A DNA stretch of 64,000 bases, from assembly GCA_963739175.1 (NCBI GenBank), contig CAVTZH010000008.1, positions 62,001 to 126,000 on the forward strand, read 5' to 3'. The position numbers and the translations under genes are program-made. Positions within the stretch are counted from its first letter, which is position 1, and each line of letters starts with the position of its first letter. The notes below the pieces were generated by a model. It searched no databases. It was not told the DNA's origin and worked only from the letters and a program-made list of their open reading frames with translations. The stretch comes from VAZQ01 sp963739175 (GTDB lineage: Bacteria; Pseudomonadota; Alphaproteobacteria; Rhizobiales; Xanthobacteraceae). Shown here in pieces: positions 17,330-26,920 of this stretch.

Positions 17330-18832
17330 CTACTCCACCAGCACTTCGCGGCGCTTGCGCAGCATCGGCAGGCCCGAGAGGATCAGCATCAGGATCGCGG
17401 TGCCGAGCAGCACCGCAGAGATCGGCCGCGTGAAGAATACCGTCACGTCGCCGCGCGCGATCAGCATGGCGCGCCGCAGGTTCTCCTCCATCAGCGGGCC
17501 GAGCACGAAGCCGAGCAGCATCGGTGCCGGCTCGAAGTCATGCTTGGCGAACCAGTAGCCGATCACTGCGAACAGCGCCGCGATCAACACGTCGCTTGGC
17601 GAGTTGTTGATCGAGTAGACGCCGATACAGCAGAACACGACGATCGACGGGAACAGCAGCCGGTATGGCACGCGCAGCAGCGCGACCCAGAGGCCGACCA
17701 GCGGCAGGTTGATGACGACCAGCGCGAGGTTGCCGATCCACATCGAGGCGATCATGCCCCAGAACAGTTCCGGCTGCTTGGTCATGACCTGCGGTCCCGG
17801 CACGATGCCGTGGATGGTCATGGCGCCGACCATCAGCGCCATCACCGCGTTCGGCGGGATGCCGAGCGTGAGCAGCGGGATGAACGCGCCCTGCGCGGCG
17901 GCGTTGTTGGCGGCTTCCGGACCGGCGACGCCTTCGATCGCGCCATAGCCGAACCGCGACGGATCCTTGGCGAATTTCTTCTCCACCGAATAGGCGGCGA
18001 ATGACGCAATCACCGCGCCCGCTCCCGGCAGGATGCCGATGATGGCGCCGATCACGGTTCCACGCGCGATCGGCGCCGCGGAATCGATCAGGTCCTGGCG
18101 CGTCGGCATCAGGTTGGTGACCTTGCGCATCAGCATGTCGCGGCCTTCCGGCGGAATCTCGAGATTGCGGACGATTTCCGCAAAGCCGAACACGCCGAGC
18201 GCGATATTGGCGAAGCCGATACCGTCGGCGAGTTCCGGCAGGTCGAAGGTCATGCGGCCGGCGCCGGTCTCGAGGTCGGAGCCGACCTGCGACAGCAGCA
18301 GGCCGGTGACGATCATCGCCAGCGCCTTGAGCACCGATCCTTTCGCCAGCACGACCGCGAAGATCAGGCCCAGCACCATCAGCGAGAAGTATTCAGCGGG
18401 CCCGAACAGCAGCGCGACGGACGTCAGCGGCGCGCCCAGCGCGGCGACCAGCACCGTGGTCACGCAGCCCGCGAAGAACGACCCGATGGCGGCAATGGAA
18501 AGGGCCGCACCGGCGCGGCCCTGCTTTGCCATTTGATGCCCGTCGATCGCCGTGACCACCGACGTGGCCTCGCCCGGGATGTTCACCAGGATCGAGGTGG
18601 TGGAGCCGCCATACTGGGCGCCATAGTAGATGCCCGCGAGCATGATCAGCGCGCCCACCGGCGGCAGGCCGAAGGTGATCGGCAGGAGCATCGCGATGGT
18701 GGCGACCGAGCCGATACCCGGAAGCACACCGATCAGGGTACCCACGAGCGCACCGATCATCACGAACAGCATGTTCATCGGGGAGAACGCGACCCCGAAG
18801 CCCAGTGCCAGGTTTGCAAGGAGGTCTGACAT
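17330..18832 (-). CDS. TctA-type large membrane subunit of tripartite tricarboxylate transporter
   Basis: A 500-residue permease of the TctA family with LIGVLPGIGSVATIAMLLP, IYYGAQYGGSTTSILVNIPGEA, DGHQMAKQGRAGAAL and EAANNAAAQGAFIPLLTLGIP. About ten to twelve hydrophobic helices are visible. It is the same length as the copy at 14543 but clearly a different paralogue. It sits between a tctB-type gene (upstream) and a frameshifted receptor gene (downstream) on the minus strand, forming a second transporter set. Confidence 0.93.
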   Translation of the reverse strand: MSDLLANLALGFGVAFSPMNMLFVMIGALVGTLIGVLPGIGSVATIAMLLPITFGLPPVGALIMLAGIYYGAQYGGSTTSILVNIPGEATSVVTAIDGHQMAKQGRAGAALSIAAIGSFFAGCVTTVLVAALGAPLTSVALLFGPAEYFSLMVLGLIFAVVLAKGSVLKALAMIVTGLLLSQVGSDLETGAGRMTFDLPELADGIGFANIALGVFGFAEIVRNLEIPPEGRDMLMRKVTNLMPTRQDLIDSAAPIARGTVIGAIIGILPGAGAVIASFAAYSVEKKFAKDPSRFGYGAIEGVAGPEAANNAAAQGAFIPLLTLGIPPNAVMALMVGAMTIHGIVPGPQVMTKQPELFWGMIASMWIGNLALVVINLPLVGLWVALLRVPYRLLFPSIVVFCCIGVYSINNSPSDVLIAALFAVIGYWFAKHDFEPAPMLLGFVLGPLMEENLRRAMLIARGDVTVFFTRPISAVLLGTAILMLILSGLPMLRKRREVLVE

Positions 18833-18853
18833 GACAGCCTATCCGATCGAGAG

Positions 18854-19588
18854 CTACGCGACGCCGAGGTACTTCAGGAGCGGCCCGAAGATGAGCCTGA
18901 AGAACTCAACGTTCTGCTGCCATAGAATGGAGGGCGCATTTGGCTGTGGCCAAAGCTGGAACGGAAGATTGAACAAGTAGACGAACAGGAGGACGCAGAA
19001 GAGCGTCATGACCGCCGCGGCGATCACACTTTCGATCAACCGCATTTCAGTCGAGCCGCAGATCGAGATCATCCACGTCAGGAAGCTGGCGACGACCAGG
19101 CCGACGGGGCGAATGATCATCGCGAACAGGATAATCGCGGCCAGCACCCACAACGGGCCGCGCAGCCGGTATTTCTCGATCGCCGGGCCTTGGCTGACTA
19201 TGCCGACGATGGTGACTGCGAGCGAAAGCCCAAAGAGAAGGATGGCGAACAGCCGCGGCGCCGTGCCCGGTCCGAACGCGAAGCCGCGCTGCCCCGGCAG
19301 ATCGGCGGATGCGATCAGCGCCAAGGTTGCCAGCATCATCAGCACGAGGCCGCCGTAGTAGTCCTGCGGCCCGCGTACCGGAACGAACCCGAACGCGGTT
19401 GCAACACCGGCCAGCCCAATCGCAATTGCGAGAATGCGCGGAACGGTCGGGCTTGAGATGCTGAATGTCATGACCAGGAGGATGAGCGCCGCCAGCGCCA
19501 CCAAGATCCCGCCACGAAAACTATTGGTACGCCCGGGCGTGCCCGAGCTCGGCCCGCCACCTTGGGACGACGTTACGCCGTCAGACAT
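18854..19588 (-). CDS. TctB-type membrane subunit of tripartite tricarboxylate transporter
   Basis: A 244-residue membrane protein, longer than the other two TctB proteins in the window. It has hydrophobic segments at about 26-46, 50-68, 80-98, 115-135, 150-185 and 190-212, a GPGTAPRLF motif in place of GPGFFP, and a C-terminal extension after the usual LPFQLWPQP end. The start at 19588 has GGGGGAG upstream and removes 18 atypical residues. It is 21 bases before tctA, with which it is surely cotranscribed. Confidence 0.8.
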   Translation of the reverse strand: MSDGVTSSQGGGPSSGTPGRTNSFRGGILVALAALILLVMTFSISSPTVPRILAIAIGLAGVATAFGFVPVRGPQDYYGGLVLMMLATLALIASADLPGQRGFAFGPGTAPRLFAILLFGLSLAVTIVGIVSQGPAIEKYRLRGPLWVLAAIILFAMIIRPVGLVVASFLTWMISICGSTEMRLIESVIAAAVMTLFCVLLFVYLFNLPFQLWPQPNAPSILWQQNVEFFRLIFGPLLKYLGVA

Positions 19589-19783
19589 TAAACTCCCCCT
19601 CAGCACCCCGCGTGCGTTTGCGCTCCCACGCCAACTGCGCACCTACGGAGGTGGTTACCACACATCAAAAGCGGCCGGAAAGCAACCGCGACGATTTATC
19701 CGTCGAATTGGCTATAAAAGATGGCCGCTGGGAAACACGTGCGAAGGTGGGCACAGCCCGCCCAATCCGGCGCCTCACATTCC

Positions 19784-20317
19784 CTAAATCGCACCAACCA
19801 AGCCCAGCAGTGCTGCGACCGCGAAAACCCACAACGGGTTGAGGGTCAGCCGGTAGGACACCGCGGCCGCAACCAGGGTGAGGACGACCGAGACCCAGCT
19901 GGTTGTCGCCGCCCGCGCCACAATCAGCGCGCTGGCCGCGGTCAGGCCAATGGATATGGGAACCAGGCCGGCCTGGATCGCGATCCGCCACCGCGCGTTT
20001 TTGAAGCGATCCCATAGCCTGCCCACGAAAAGTGCAAAGGCGCAGGCTGGGCCGCACATGCCGAGCGTGGTGACCAGGGCCCCGGCAATGCCCGCGACAT
20101 GATATCCGATCAGGCTCACGATGATGACGTTCGGACCCGGCGTTACCTGCGCCAGGGCGAACATGTCGGCGAACTGCCGATCGGTCATCCAGCCCCGGGT
20201 TTCCACGACCAGCCGATGCATCTCGGGGATCGCGCCGTTCGCCCCGCCGATCGCAAACAGCGACATCAGCGCGAAGTAACCGAGCAGCGTGAGCAGGATC
20301 CCGCCATCGTGCTTCAT
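19784..20317 (-). CDS. Chromate transporter, second half of a split ChrA pair
   Basis: A 177-residue membrane protein with the ChrA half-domain pattern: FALMSLFAIGGANGAIPEMHR, RGWMTDRQFADMFALAQVTPGPN and several following helices. Short ChrA proteins are encoded in pairs whose products work together, in contrast with the fused long form. The ATG at 20317 overlaps the upstream half's stop (20314-20317). Chromate efflux is the known family function; the physiological substrate here is not proven. Confidence 0.86.
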   Translation of the reverse strand: MKHDGGILLTLLGYFALMSLFAIGGANGAIPEMHRLVVETRGWMTDRQFADMFALAQVTPGPNVIIVSLIGYHVAGIAGALVTTLGMCGPACAFALFVGRLWDRFKNARWRIAIQAGLVPISIGLTAASALIVARAATTSWVSVVLTLVAAAVSYRLTLNPLWVFAVAALLGLVGAI

Positions 20318-20889
20318 CGCTGTTCCCGCCATGCGATCGCGATGCTCAGCGGGATGAGGACGAGCAACACCCACCAGACCGGCCAGCGCAGCAGGCCGAT
20401 GGTGACGAACACCGCCACCACGACGGCGTACATCAGCCAGTTCTTCTCCTCGAATAGCGGCTCGGCCATCTTGCCGGTCATGCTGATGACCAGGCCGGCG
20501 GCGGCCGCCGCCACGCCGGTGAGCATGCGCTGCAGGGCGTCGATGGTGCCGAAGATCGAATAGAGAAACCCAAAGAAGATCACGATCACGAGGCCTGGAC
20601 CGATCAGTCCGATCAATGCCACCGCCGCGCCCGGCAGGCCGCGGATGCTGCGGCCGAACACCACGGAGAGATTGACGATCGTGGGCCCGGGCAGGATCTG
20701 GCACAGCGCGTAGGCGTCGTTGAACTCCGCCGGCGTCATCCATTTGCGCCGCTCGACCAGCATGCGCCGCGACCAATACAGCACGCCACCGAAGCCGGAG
20801 AGCGAGATGATCGCGAAGGCGATGAAGAGTTCGAGGACGGTGGGCGGAGACGCTGGAGCTGGCGTGGCGTCGGACGTCGATTGCGGCAT
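20314..20889 (-). CDS. Chromate transporter, first half of a split ChrA pair
   Basis: A 191-residue ChrA-type membrane protein: FAIISLSGFGGVLYWSRRML, RRKWMTPAEFNDAYALCQILPGPTIVNLSV, then four to five further helices. It is the leading gene of the two-gene chrA operon, coupled to its partner by a four-base overlap. Immediately upstream is a pair of hairpin repeats. Both halves look intact. Confidence 0.87.
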   Translation of the reverse strand: MPQSTSDATPAPASPPTVLELFIAFAIISLSGFGGVLYWSRRMLVERRKWMTPAEFNDAYALCQILPGPTIVNLSVVFGRSIRGLPGAAVALIGLIGPGLVIVIFFGFLYSIFGTIDALQRMLTGVAAAAAGLVISMTGKMAEPLFEEKNWLMYAVVVAVFVTIGLLRWPVWWVLLVLIPLSIAIAWREQR

Positions 20890-20901
20890 GATTCCGCTAC
20901 A

Positions 20902-20978
20902 CTAGTGCCGCCGATTTGAAGTTCCTACAGCAGTTGCAACAAATTCGACTAGAAACTTCAATCGAAAAACGGCACTAG
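20902..20978. repeat. Palindromic repeat element, first of a tandem pair
   Basis: A 77-base imperfect palindrome bounded by CTAGTGCCG and CGGCACTAG. The inner arms GATTTGAAGTT and AACTTCAATC also pair. It is 13 bases upstream of the chrA start and next to a second element of the same size with related ends, which points to a dispersed REP-like family and not a single operator. Confidence 0.7.
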
Positions 20979-20993
20979 AATCATAAGGTTGCT

Positions 20994-21068
20994 GGTGCCC
21001 TTTGTTTCCGAAGTGCGCGTTAGAGTGTTGCTGCGGGCGTATCACGAACTTCGGAAACAGGGCACTAG
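20994..21068. repeat. Palindromic repeat element, second of a tandem pair
   Basis: A 75-base palindrome: GGTGCCCTTTGTTTCCGAAGT at its left is matched by ACTTCGGAAACAGGGCACTAG at its right with few mismatches. The terminal GGCACTAG is identical to the end of the neighbouring element and the size is nearly the same. It lies between chrA and the tmRNA gene. Confidence 0.7.
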
Positions 21069-21200
21069 GCTCCGGGCGCGGCAGCGGCCAAACGATCTCT
21101 GCGGCAGCGCACAGCACCGTCGCCCGACCCGGGTCCCGGCGGGATATTGCCCGGAGGGGCGTAATCGGTCTTTTTTCGTCAACCTTCCGCGCCTATATTG

Positions 21201-21538
21201 ATGGGTGCCGGGGCAACCCGGCTATGGCGATAAATGGCCGTCGTAATAAACCCATCGGACCCGGGGGCAGTACCCGGCGGCTCCACCAGAACCCAAGCCA
21301 GCGGCAAGCATGGATGGGTTGTGGCGGGGCCGAAATAGGATCGACGAGGGCGTAAAGGGCGTGTTTTTGCTCGGCATGGTTCCGCCGTTATCGGGCCATT
21401 TTCATAGTTGCCAACGACAACTATGCTCCGGTTGCTCAGGCTGCGTAACGCAGTCTGAAAGACCGACTTAAAGTCCTGACGGGTTAAGCTCCGGCAGGCG
21501 GGGTTCGGAGGCACCTGGCAACAGAAGCCTCCACTTCC
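21201..21538 (+). ncRNA. ssrA: tmRNA, circularly permuted two-piece (alpha-type)
   Basis: The acceptor piece comes first and ends at CTCCACCA (21281-21288). The T-arm is CCGGG-GGCAGTA-CCCGG just before it. A spacer of about 37 bases follows, then the coding piece starting GGGGCCGAAATAGGATCGAC at 21326. The 5' GGGGCCG pairs with the 3' CGGCTCC, including the G3-U70 pair that marks alanine charging. The tag reading frame lies at 21410-21448 and the last hairpin is GGAGGC / GCCTCC at 21507-21532. A TATATT box at 21194 may be the -10 element. tmRNA with SmpB rescues stalled ribosomes and tags the nascent protein. The 5' end of the acceptor piece is approximate. Confidence 0.95.
21410..21448 (+). 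other. tmRNA proteolysis tag reading frame
   Basis: The codons from the resume position GCC to TAA read A-N-D-N-Y-A-P-V-A-Q-A-A. The N-terminal AND-N part resembles the SspB-binding stretch of alphaproteobacterial tags, and the terminal Ala-Ala is the ClpX recognition end. The adaptor gene sspB lies 3.3 kb downstream. Confidence 0.95.
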
Positions 21539-21657
21539 CTTCCCACGTTCCGCCGCGACAGTATCGAACGCACGCCCCCGTTGTGCGCGCGTACCCGCGC
21601 GTGTTTTATGCGCCCCGCGCGAGGCCGGCACGAGACCGGCGCTTGACGGGGGACGAC

Positions 21658-22155
21658 GTGAGCCTACGGGCGCATATCCGCAACAAGAGAGACGTGGCTG
21701 CGGGCTTGCTGTTTGCGGCTATCGGGCTTGCGACGGTCGTGGGCGCCAGCGAGTACCCGCTCGGCACCATGCGCAGCATCGGGCCCGGCTATTTTCCGAT
21801 CATGATCGGCATCGCGCTTGCGCTACTCGGCGCCGGCATCGCCTTTCAAAGTGTGTCGTTCAGCGGCACCGCAGATACGACGACCAGCCAGGACGAGGTG
21901 CAAGCCGGCGAGGATGACGACGGCATTGCGATCCGGCCCTTGATCATGATCACGCTTGCGGTGGTCGCGTTCGGCGTCACCGTGCGACCGCTCGGACTGG
22001 CTACCGCGACGGTCGTGCTCGTCACGCTCTCCTCGCTTGCCGGACGCGAATTCGGATTGCTCAAGGTCGTGCTGCTCTCAGTCGGCCTGATCGCGCTGTC
22101 CTGGGTGACCTTCATCTATCTCCTTGGACTGCCTATGACGCTCTGGCCGCGCTGA
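21658..22155 (+). CDS. TctB-type small membrane subunit of tripartite tricarboxylate transporter
   Basis: A 165-residue membrane protein with four hydrophobic segments, the TctB motif MRSIGPGYFPIMIG and the ending GLPMTLWPR. The GTG at 21658 after GGGGGA begins the protein just before the first helix; the longer open frame runs back into the tmRNA downstream region. An acidic linker (SQDEVQAGEDDDG) separates helices two and three. Its TGA overlaps the ATG of the following tctA by one base. Confidence 0.87.
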   Translation: MSLRAHIRNKRDVAAGLLFAAIGLATVVGASEYPLGTMRSIGPGYFPIMIGIALALLGAGIAFQSVSFSGTADTTTSQDEVQAGEDDDGIAIRPLIMITLAVVAFGVTVRPLGLATATVVLVTLSSLAGREFGLLKVVLLSVGLIALSWVTFIYLLGLPMTLWPR

Positions 22156-23671
22156 TGGAATTCCTCGACAATCTCGCGCTCGGATTCAGCGTCGCACTGT
22201 CGCCATCGGCGCTGCTGTACTGCCTGATCGGCGTCAGCGTCGGAATGTTCATCGGCGTCCTGCCCGGCATCGGGCCGATCGCGACGGTCGGCATGCTGTT
22301 GCCGATCACGTTTCATCTGCGGCCGACCGAAGCGCTGATCATGCTCGCCGGCATCTACTACGGCGCCATGTATGGCGGCTCGATCACGTCGATCCTGCTG
22401 CGGCTGCCGGGCGACGCGTCCTCCGCCGTCACCGTGGTCGAGGGCTATCCGATGGCGCGGCAGGGCCGCGCCGGGACGGCGTTGGTGATGACCACGGTGG
22501 CGTCGTTCTTCGGCGCTTGCGTCGCGATCGTGCTGGTGGCGACGCTGGCGCCGCCGCTGGCGCAGTTGGCACTGCGATTCCAGTCGCCGGAATATTTCTC
22601 GCTCATGCTGGTCGGGCTGATCGCCGCTTCCGTGCTGGCGCGCGGCTCGTTGCTGAAGGGCCTGGCGATGGCGGCGCTCGGCCTGATCATCGGCATGGTC
22701 GGTCAGGACCGCGCCACCGGGTTCCCCCGTTTCACCTTCGGCTTCGGCGAGCTCTACGAAGGCGTCAATTTCGTCGTCGTTGTGGTGGCGATGTTCGGGC
22801 TGGCCGAGATCATCCACAACGCCGGCCGCGCAAATCATATGACGGTTGCCGAGCGCGTGCCCTTGCGGTCGCTCGTTCCCACCCTCAACGACCTGCGCAT
22901 GTCATTCTGGCCGATGGTGCGCGGCTCCGGCATCGGCGTGCTGATCGGCATCCTGCCCGGCGCCGGGCCCGGCGATCAGCTCGTTCATGGCCTACGCGAT
23001 CGAGAAGCAGATCGCGAAGGACCCCTCACGCTTCGGCAATGGCGCGATCGAGGGCCTGGTCGCGCCCGAGGCCGCCAACAATGCCGACGCGCAGACCGCG
23101 TTCATCCCGACGCTCACGCTCGGCGTTCCGGGCGACGCGACCACGGCGATCATCCTCGCCGCGCTCATCGTCCACGGCATCACGCCGGGCCCGAAGATCG
23201 TCACCGAGGCGCCGCAGCTGTTCTGGGGGCTGCTGGCGAGCTTCTGGATCGGCAACCTGATGCTGCTGGTTCTGAACCTTCCCCTGATCGGGCTGTGGGT
23301 GCGGCTTTTGACCATCCCCTACCCGATCCTGTTTCCCTGCATCCTGCTGTTCAGCACCATCGGCGTCCTGAGCCTTAACAACGAGCCTTTTGAAGTGTTT
23401 CTCGCGGCCGGCTTCGGGATCGCCGGCTACGTCTTCCTGAAGCTGGGGTGCGAACCTACGCCGCTGCTGCTGGGGTTGATTCTCGGGCCGATGGTGGAGG
23501 AAAATTTCCGCCGTTCGTTGCAATTGTCGCGTGGCGATCCGACGATTTTCCTGACCAGGCCGATCAGCCTGGGATGTCTCGTTGTCGGCGTCGCGCTTGT
23601 GTTGATGGTCGTCATTCCCGGCCTTCGGCGCAGGAAGCAGCAGGAAATCGTCGGCGCAACAGAAAAGCTGA
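22155..23671 (+). pseudogene. TctA-type permease with one clear and one probable frameshift
   Basis: The first frame encodes a normal TctA N-terminal half (FIGVLPGIGPIATVGMLLP, IYYGAMYGGSITSILLRLPGDA) up to GILPGAGP. At a CCC run (22968-22970) one extra base moves the conserved continuation AISSFMAYAIEKQIAKDPSRFG into the next frame. This frame carries the C-terminal EAANNADAQTAFIPTLTLG half but then runs without a stop into the next gene. A TGA at 23669-23671, in the remaining frame and just before a good ribosome site for the receptor gene, is the likely true end, implying a second shift. The corrected product would be about 504 residues. Confidence 0.82.
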
Positions 23672-23689
23672 AACAGGGAGAACGACCCA

Positions 23690-24655
23690 ATGCACAAGCG
23701 GCTATTGAATACCGGACTGATGGCGATTGCGGTCGGCCTCGTAATCAGCGGCGCGACGGTCGCCTATCCCACCAAGCCGATCACACTCGTGGTGCCGTTC
23801 CCGCCCGGCGGCTCGACCGACATCGTCGGCCGCGTGGTCGCCGACGGACTGAGCAAGGAGCTGGGACAGCCGGTCGTCATCGAGAACCGCGGCGGCGCCG
23901 GCGGCACCGTCGGCACCGCGGTGGTGGCGAAGGCGGCGCCCGACGGACACACGCTCGCGATCGGCACCACCAGCACGCATGCGGTCGGCCCGGCGACGCT
24001 GCAAGGTCGCGTTCGACCCGGTGAAGGGATTTGCGCCGATCACACTGGTGGCGGAGACGCCCTATGTGCTCGCCGTCAACAACAACGTGCAGGCCAAGTC
24101 GGTGTCGGAGCTGGTCGCGCTGGTGAAGTCGCAGCCGGGCAAGTTCAATTATGGCTCGGCGGGCGCCGGCAGCACGACGCATCTCGCGGGCGCGATGTTC
24201 GCGCATGCAGCCGGGCTGAAGATGGAGCACATCGCCTATAACGGAAATGCACCGGCGACCACGGCACTGCTGGGCGGCGAGGTCGAGGTGCTGATGGGCA
24301 GCATGCCGGCGGTGCTGGCCAGATCAAATCGGGCGCCATCCGCGCGCTGGCGGTCGGCAGCGTGCGCCGCTCGCCGGAGCTCCCCGACGTTCCGACCATG
24401 CAGCAGGCCGGCATCAAGGACTTCGAGGCCTCGCTCTGGCTCGGCGTGGTGGCGCCGGCCGGTACGCCGGATGCGATCGTGAAGCAGCTCCATGCCGCGA
24501 TCCTCAAGACGGTCAAGAACCCGGAGGTCGCCAAGCGGCTCCAATCGGCCGGGGCCGAGCCGCTGACGTCGACGCCGCAGGAAATGGCCAAGCAGATCCA
24601 GGACGATCTGGCGAAATACATCAAGCTCGCCAAGGATATCGGGCTGGGCAAATAG
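23690..24655 (+). pseudogene. Bug-family substrate-binding protein with two compensating frameshifts
   Basis: The start encodes a signal peptide and PTKPITLVVPFPPGGSTDIVGRV, VIENRGGAGGTVG. Near 24002 the frame moves so that KVAFDPVKGFAPITLVAETPYVL continues in another frame, and at 24319-24321 (GGCCAG) it moves back so that QIKSGAIRALAVGSVRRSPELPDVPTM follows. The net change is zero and the product would be 321 residues ending DIGLGK. It forms a B-A-C operon with the tctB and tctA genes upstream. As read it is non-functional. Confidence 0.85.
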
Positions 24656-24830
24656 GCTCGCCCACCCAACAATCGGGCCCGCGCCCGCATCCCGACCTGG
24701 GGTGCGGGCGGTATTTTTGCGGTCCTCCGGCGCCACCGCAGATTTCGTACCGATACCGACGCACGGCGGCTGGCATTGGCGTGGCGCGATGACCACGTTA
24801 TGGTCGGATTGATTCAGCGATATCCCAGGC

Positions 24831-25449
24831 ATGACCATCGATCACATCCGCTACGACATCCTGACCCAGGACGCCCTGCGCAGCGTGGTGCGCACGGTGC
24901 TGGAGGATGCAGCGCGGAACGGGCTGCCCGGCGAGCATCATTTCTACGTCGCGTTCGATACCCGCGCGGACGGCGTGAAGCTTTCGCAGCGCATGCGGGC
25001 GCAATATCCCGAGGAGATGACCGTCGTCCTCCAGCACCAGTTCTGGGACCTGGTGGTGACCGACGACCAATTCGAGGTCGGCTTGTCGTTCGGCGGCGTG
25101 CCCGAGCGGGTCGTGGTCCCATTCGCCGCGATCAAGAGCTTCGTCGATCCGTCGGTACAGTTCGGTGTGCAGTTCGAGATGCTGGTCGCGGCTGAAGATG
25201 CCGAAGCGTGCCGCCGACGGTTCCGGCAAGCCGGCGCGTCCGCCGGCCGAACATCGCCCCACATCCGATGTCGCCGCTGCCGTGCCGACGCCAGCCAATC
25301 CGCCTGTGGCCGACGAGCCGCCCGCCAAGAAACCGGCGGCCAAGAAACCGGCGGCGGAGCAAAAGGGCAAGGACAAGGCCAAAGATGGTGCCGATACGCC
25401 CGCGAGCAGCGGCCAGGTCGTGAGTCTCGATCGCTTCCGCAAAAAGTGA
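24831..25449 (+). pseudogene. sspB: SspB-type ClpXP adaptor, frameshifted before the C-terminal tail
   Basis: The N-terminal 115 residues give the alphaproteobacterial SspB fold (MTIDHIRYDILTQDALRSVV, HHFYVAFDTRADGVKLS, MTVVLQHQFWDLVV, FGGVPERVVVPFAAIKSFVDPSV). A shift between about 25195 and 25220 moves the tail into the next frame, where a Lys/Pro/Ala-rich linker leads to the conserved ClpX-binding end VVSLDRFRKK at 25449. One extra base explains it; the corrected protein has 205 residues. The adaptor brings tmRNA-tagged proteins to ClpXP. It precedes fumC, as is common in this order. An essentially conserved tail in the wrong frame argues for sequence error. Confidence 0.86.
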
Positions 25450-25504
25450 CGCGTACGAACCTTCGGCGCGCATTGCGAACGATGCTGAAAGCATCGGACC
25501 GGAT

Positions 25505-26920
25505 ATGAACAAACCACCGCGAAAGCCGGCGAGCGCGACCCGCACCGAGACCGACACGTTCGGCCCGATCGAGGTTGCGGACGAGCGGCTTTGGGGCGCG
25601 CAGACTGAACGCTCGCGCCGCAATTTCCGCATCGGCGACGAGCGCATGCCGGTGCCGCTGATCCGCGCCCTTGGCATCGTGAAACGCGCATCCGCCGATG
25701 TAAACAACGCGCTGGGCTCGCTCGATGCCCGCCGTGCCGGCGCGATCGCGCGCGCCGCGCAGGAGGTCGTCGACGGCAAGCTCGACGATCATTTTCCGCT
25801 CGTGGTCTGGCAGACCGGCTCCGGCACGCAGACCAACATGAACGCCAACGAGGTGATCGCGGCGCGCGCCAATGAGATGCTCGGCGGCAAGCGCGGCGCC
25901 AAGGAGCCGGTGCATCCCAACGATCACGTCAATATGAGCCAGTCGTCGAACGACAGCTTCCCGACCGCGATGCATATCGCGGCGGCGATCGAGATCGCAA
26001 ACCGCCTGGTGCCGGCGCTGACCCATCTGCAACGCGCGCTGGAGCGCAAGAGCAAGGAGTTCGCGCGCATCGTCAAGATCGGCCGCACGCACACCCAGGA
26101 CGCAACCCCGCTCACGCTCGGCCAGGAATTCTCCGGCTACGCGTCGCAAGTGCAGAACGGAATCATCCGCACGCGGCTTGGCCTCAAGGAACTCTACCCG
26201 CTTGCGCAAGGCGGCACCGCGGTCGGTACCGGACTCAATGCCAAGCCGCCATTCGCCAAGCGCGTCGCCAAGCGGATCGCGCGCCTCACCGGCTTGCCCT
26301 TCGTCAGCGCACCCAACAAGTTCGAAGCGCTGGCGGCGCATGACGCGATGGTGTTCGCGCACGGCGCGCTGACGTCGGTCGCGACCGGGCTGTTCAAGAT
26401 CGCCAACGACATCCGGTTGCTCGGCTCCGGGCCGCGTTCCGGTTTTGGCGAACTGATCCTGCCCGAGAACGAGCCGGGCTCGTCGATCATGCCGGGCAAA
26501 GTGAACCCCACACAGGCCGAGGCCCTGACCATGGTCTGCTGTCAGGTATTCGGCAACCAGACCACGATCACCACCGCCGCCAGCCAGGGCCACTTCGAAC
26601 TCAATGTCTACAAGCCCGTGATTATTGCACCGATGCTCCAATCGATTCGCTTGCTTGCGGATGCGGCGCGTTCCTTTGCCGACAATTGTGTCGTCGGCAT
26701 TCGCGCCGACGAGGAACGCATCCGAGAGTTGATGGAACGGTCGCTGATGCTCGTCACGGCGCTCACGCCAACGATCGGCTACGAGCGCGCCGCCGCGATC
26801 GCCAAGGCGGCGCATAAGAACGGTACGACGCTACGCGAAGAAGCGCTTCGGCTCGGCTATGTCTCGGCCGCGGATTTCGACCGGCTGGTCCGGCCGGAGC
26901 GGATGACGCGCCCCGGTTGA
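25505..26920 (+). CDS. fumC: Class II fumarate hydratase (fumarase C)
   Basis: A 471-residue TCA-cycle enzyme that interconverts fumarate and malate. Seen are the SGTQTNMNANEV, NMSQSSNDSFPTAMH, KIGRTHTQDATP and the superfamily signature GSSIMPGKVNPTQAE. The length and C-terminus are normal. The ATG at 25505 has no close alternative. It lies 55 bases after the sspB tail. This oxygen-stable type is standard in alphaproteobacteria. Confidence 0.97.
   Translation: MNKPPRKPASATRTETDTFGPIEVADERLWGAQTERSRRNFRIGDERMPVPLIRALGIVKRASADVNNALGSLDARRAGAIARAAQEVVDGKLDDHFPLVVWQTGSGTQTNMNANEVIAARANEMLGGKRGAKEPVHPNDHVNMSQSSNDSFPTAMHIAAAIEIANRLVPALTHLQRALERKSKEFARIVKIGRTHTQDATPLTLGQEFSGYASQVQNGIIRTRLGLKELYPLAQGGTAVGTGLNAKPPFAKRVAKRIARLTGLPFVSAPNKFEALAAHDAMVFAHGALTSVATGLFKIANDIRLLGSGPRSGFGELILPENEPGSSIMPGKVNPTQAEALTMVCCQVFGNQTTITTAASQGHFELNVYKPVIIAPMLQSIRLLADAARSFADNCVVGIRADEERIRELMERSLMLVTALTPTIGYERAAAIAKAAHKNGTTLREEALRLGYVSAADFDRLVRPERMTRPG

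Noticed and set aside
20318..20776. N-terminal extension of the second chrA half
   Set aside because: The frame is open upstream but overlaps the first chrA half; the ATG at 20317 in an ATGA overlap begins the conserved domain.
23672..24024. Continuation of the tctA open frame through the start of the receptor gene
   Set aside because: The translated part is Arg/Gly-rich without homology and runs out of frame over the Bug signal peptide; it results from the frameshift.
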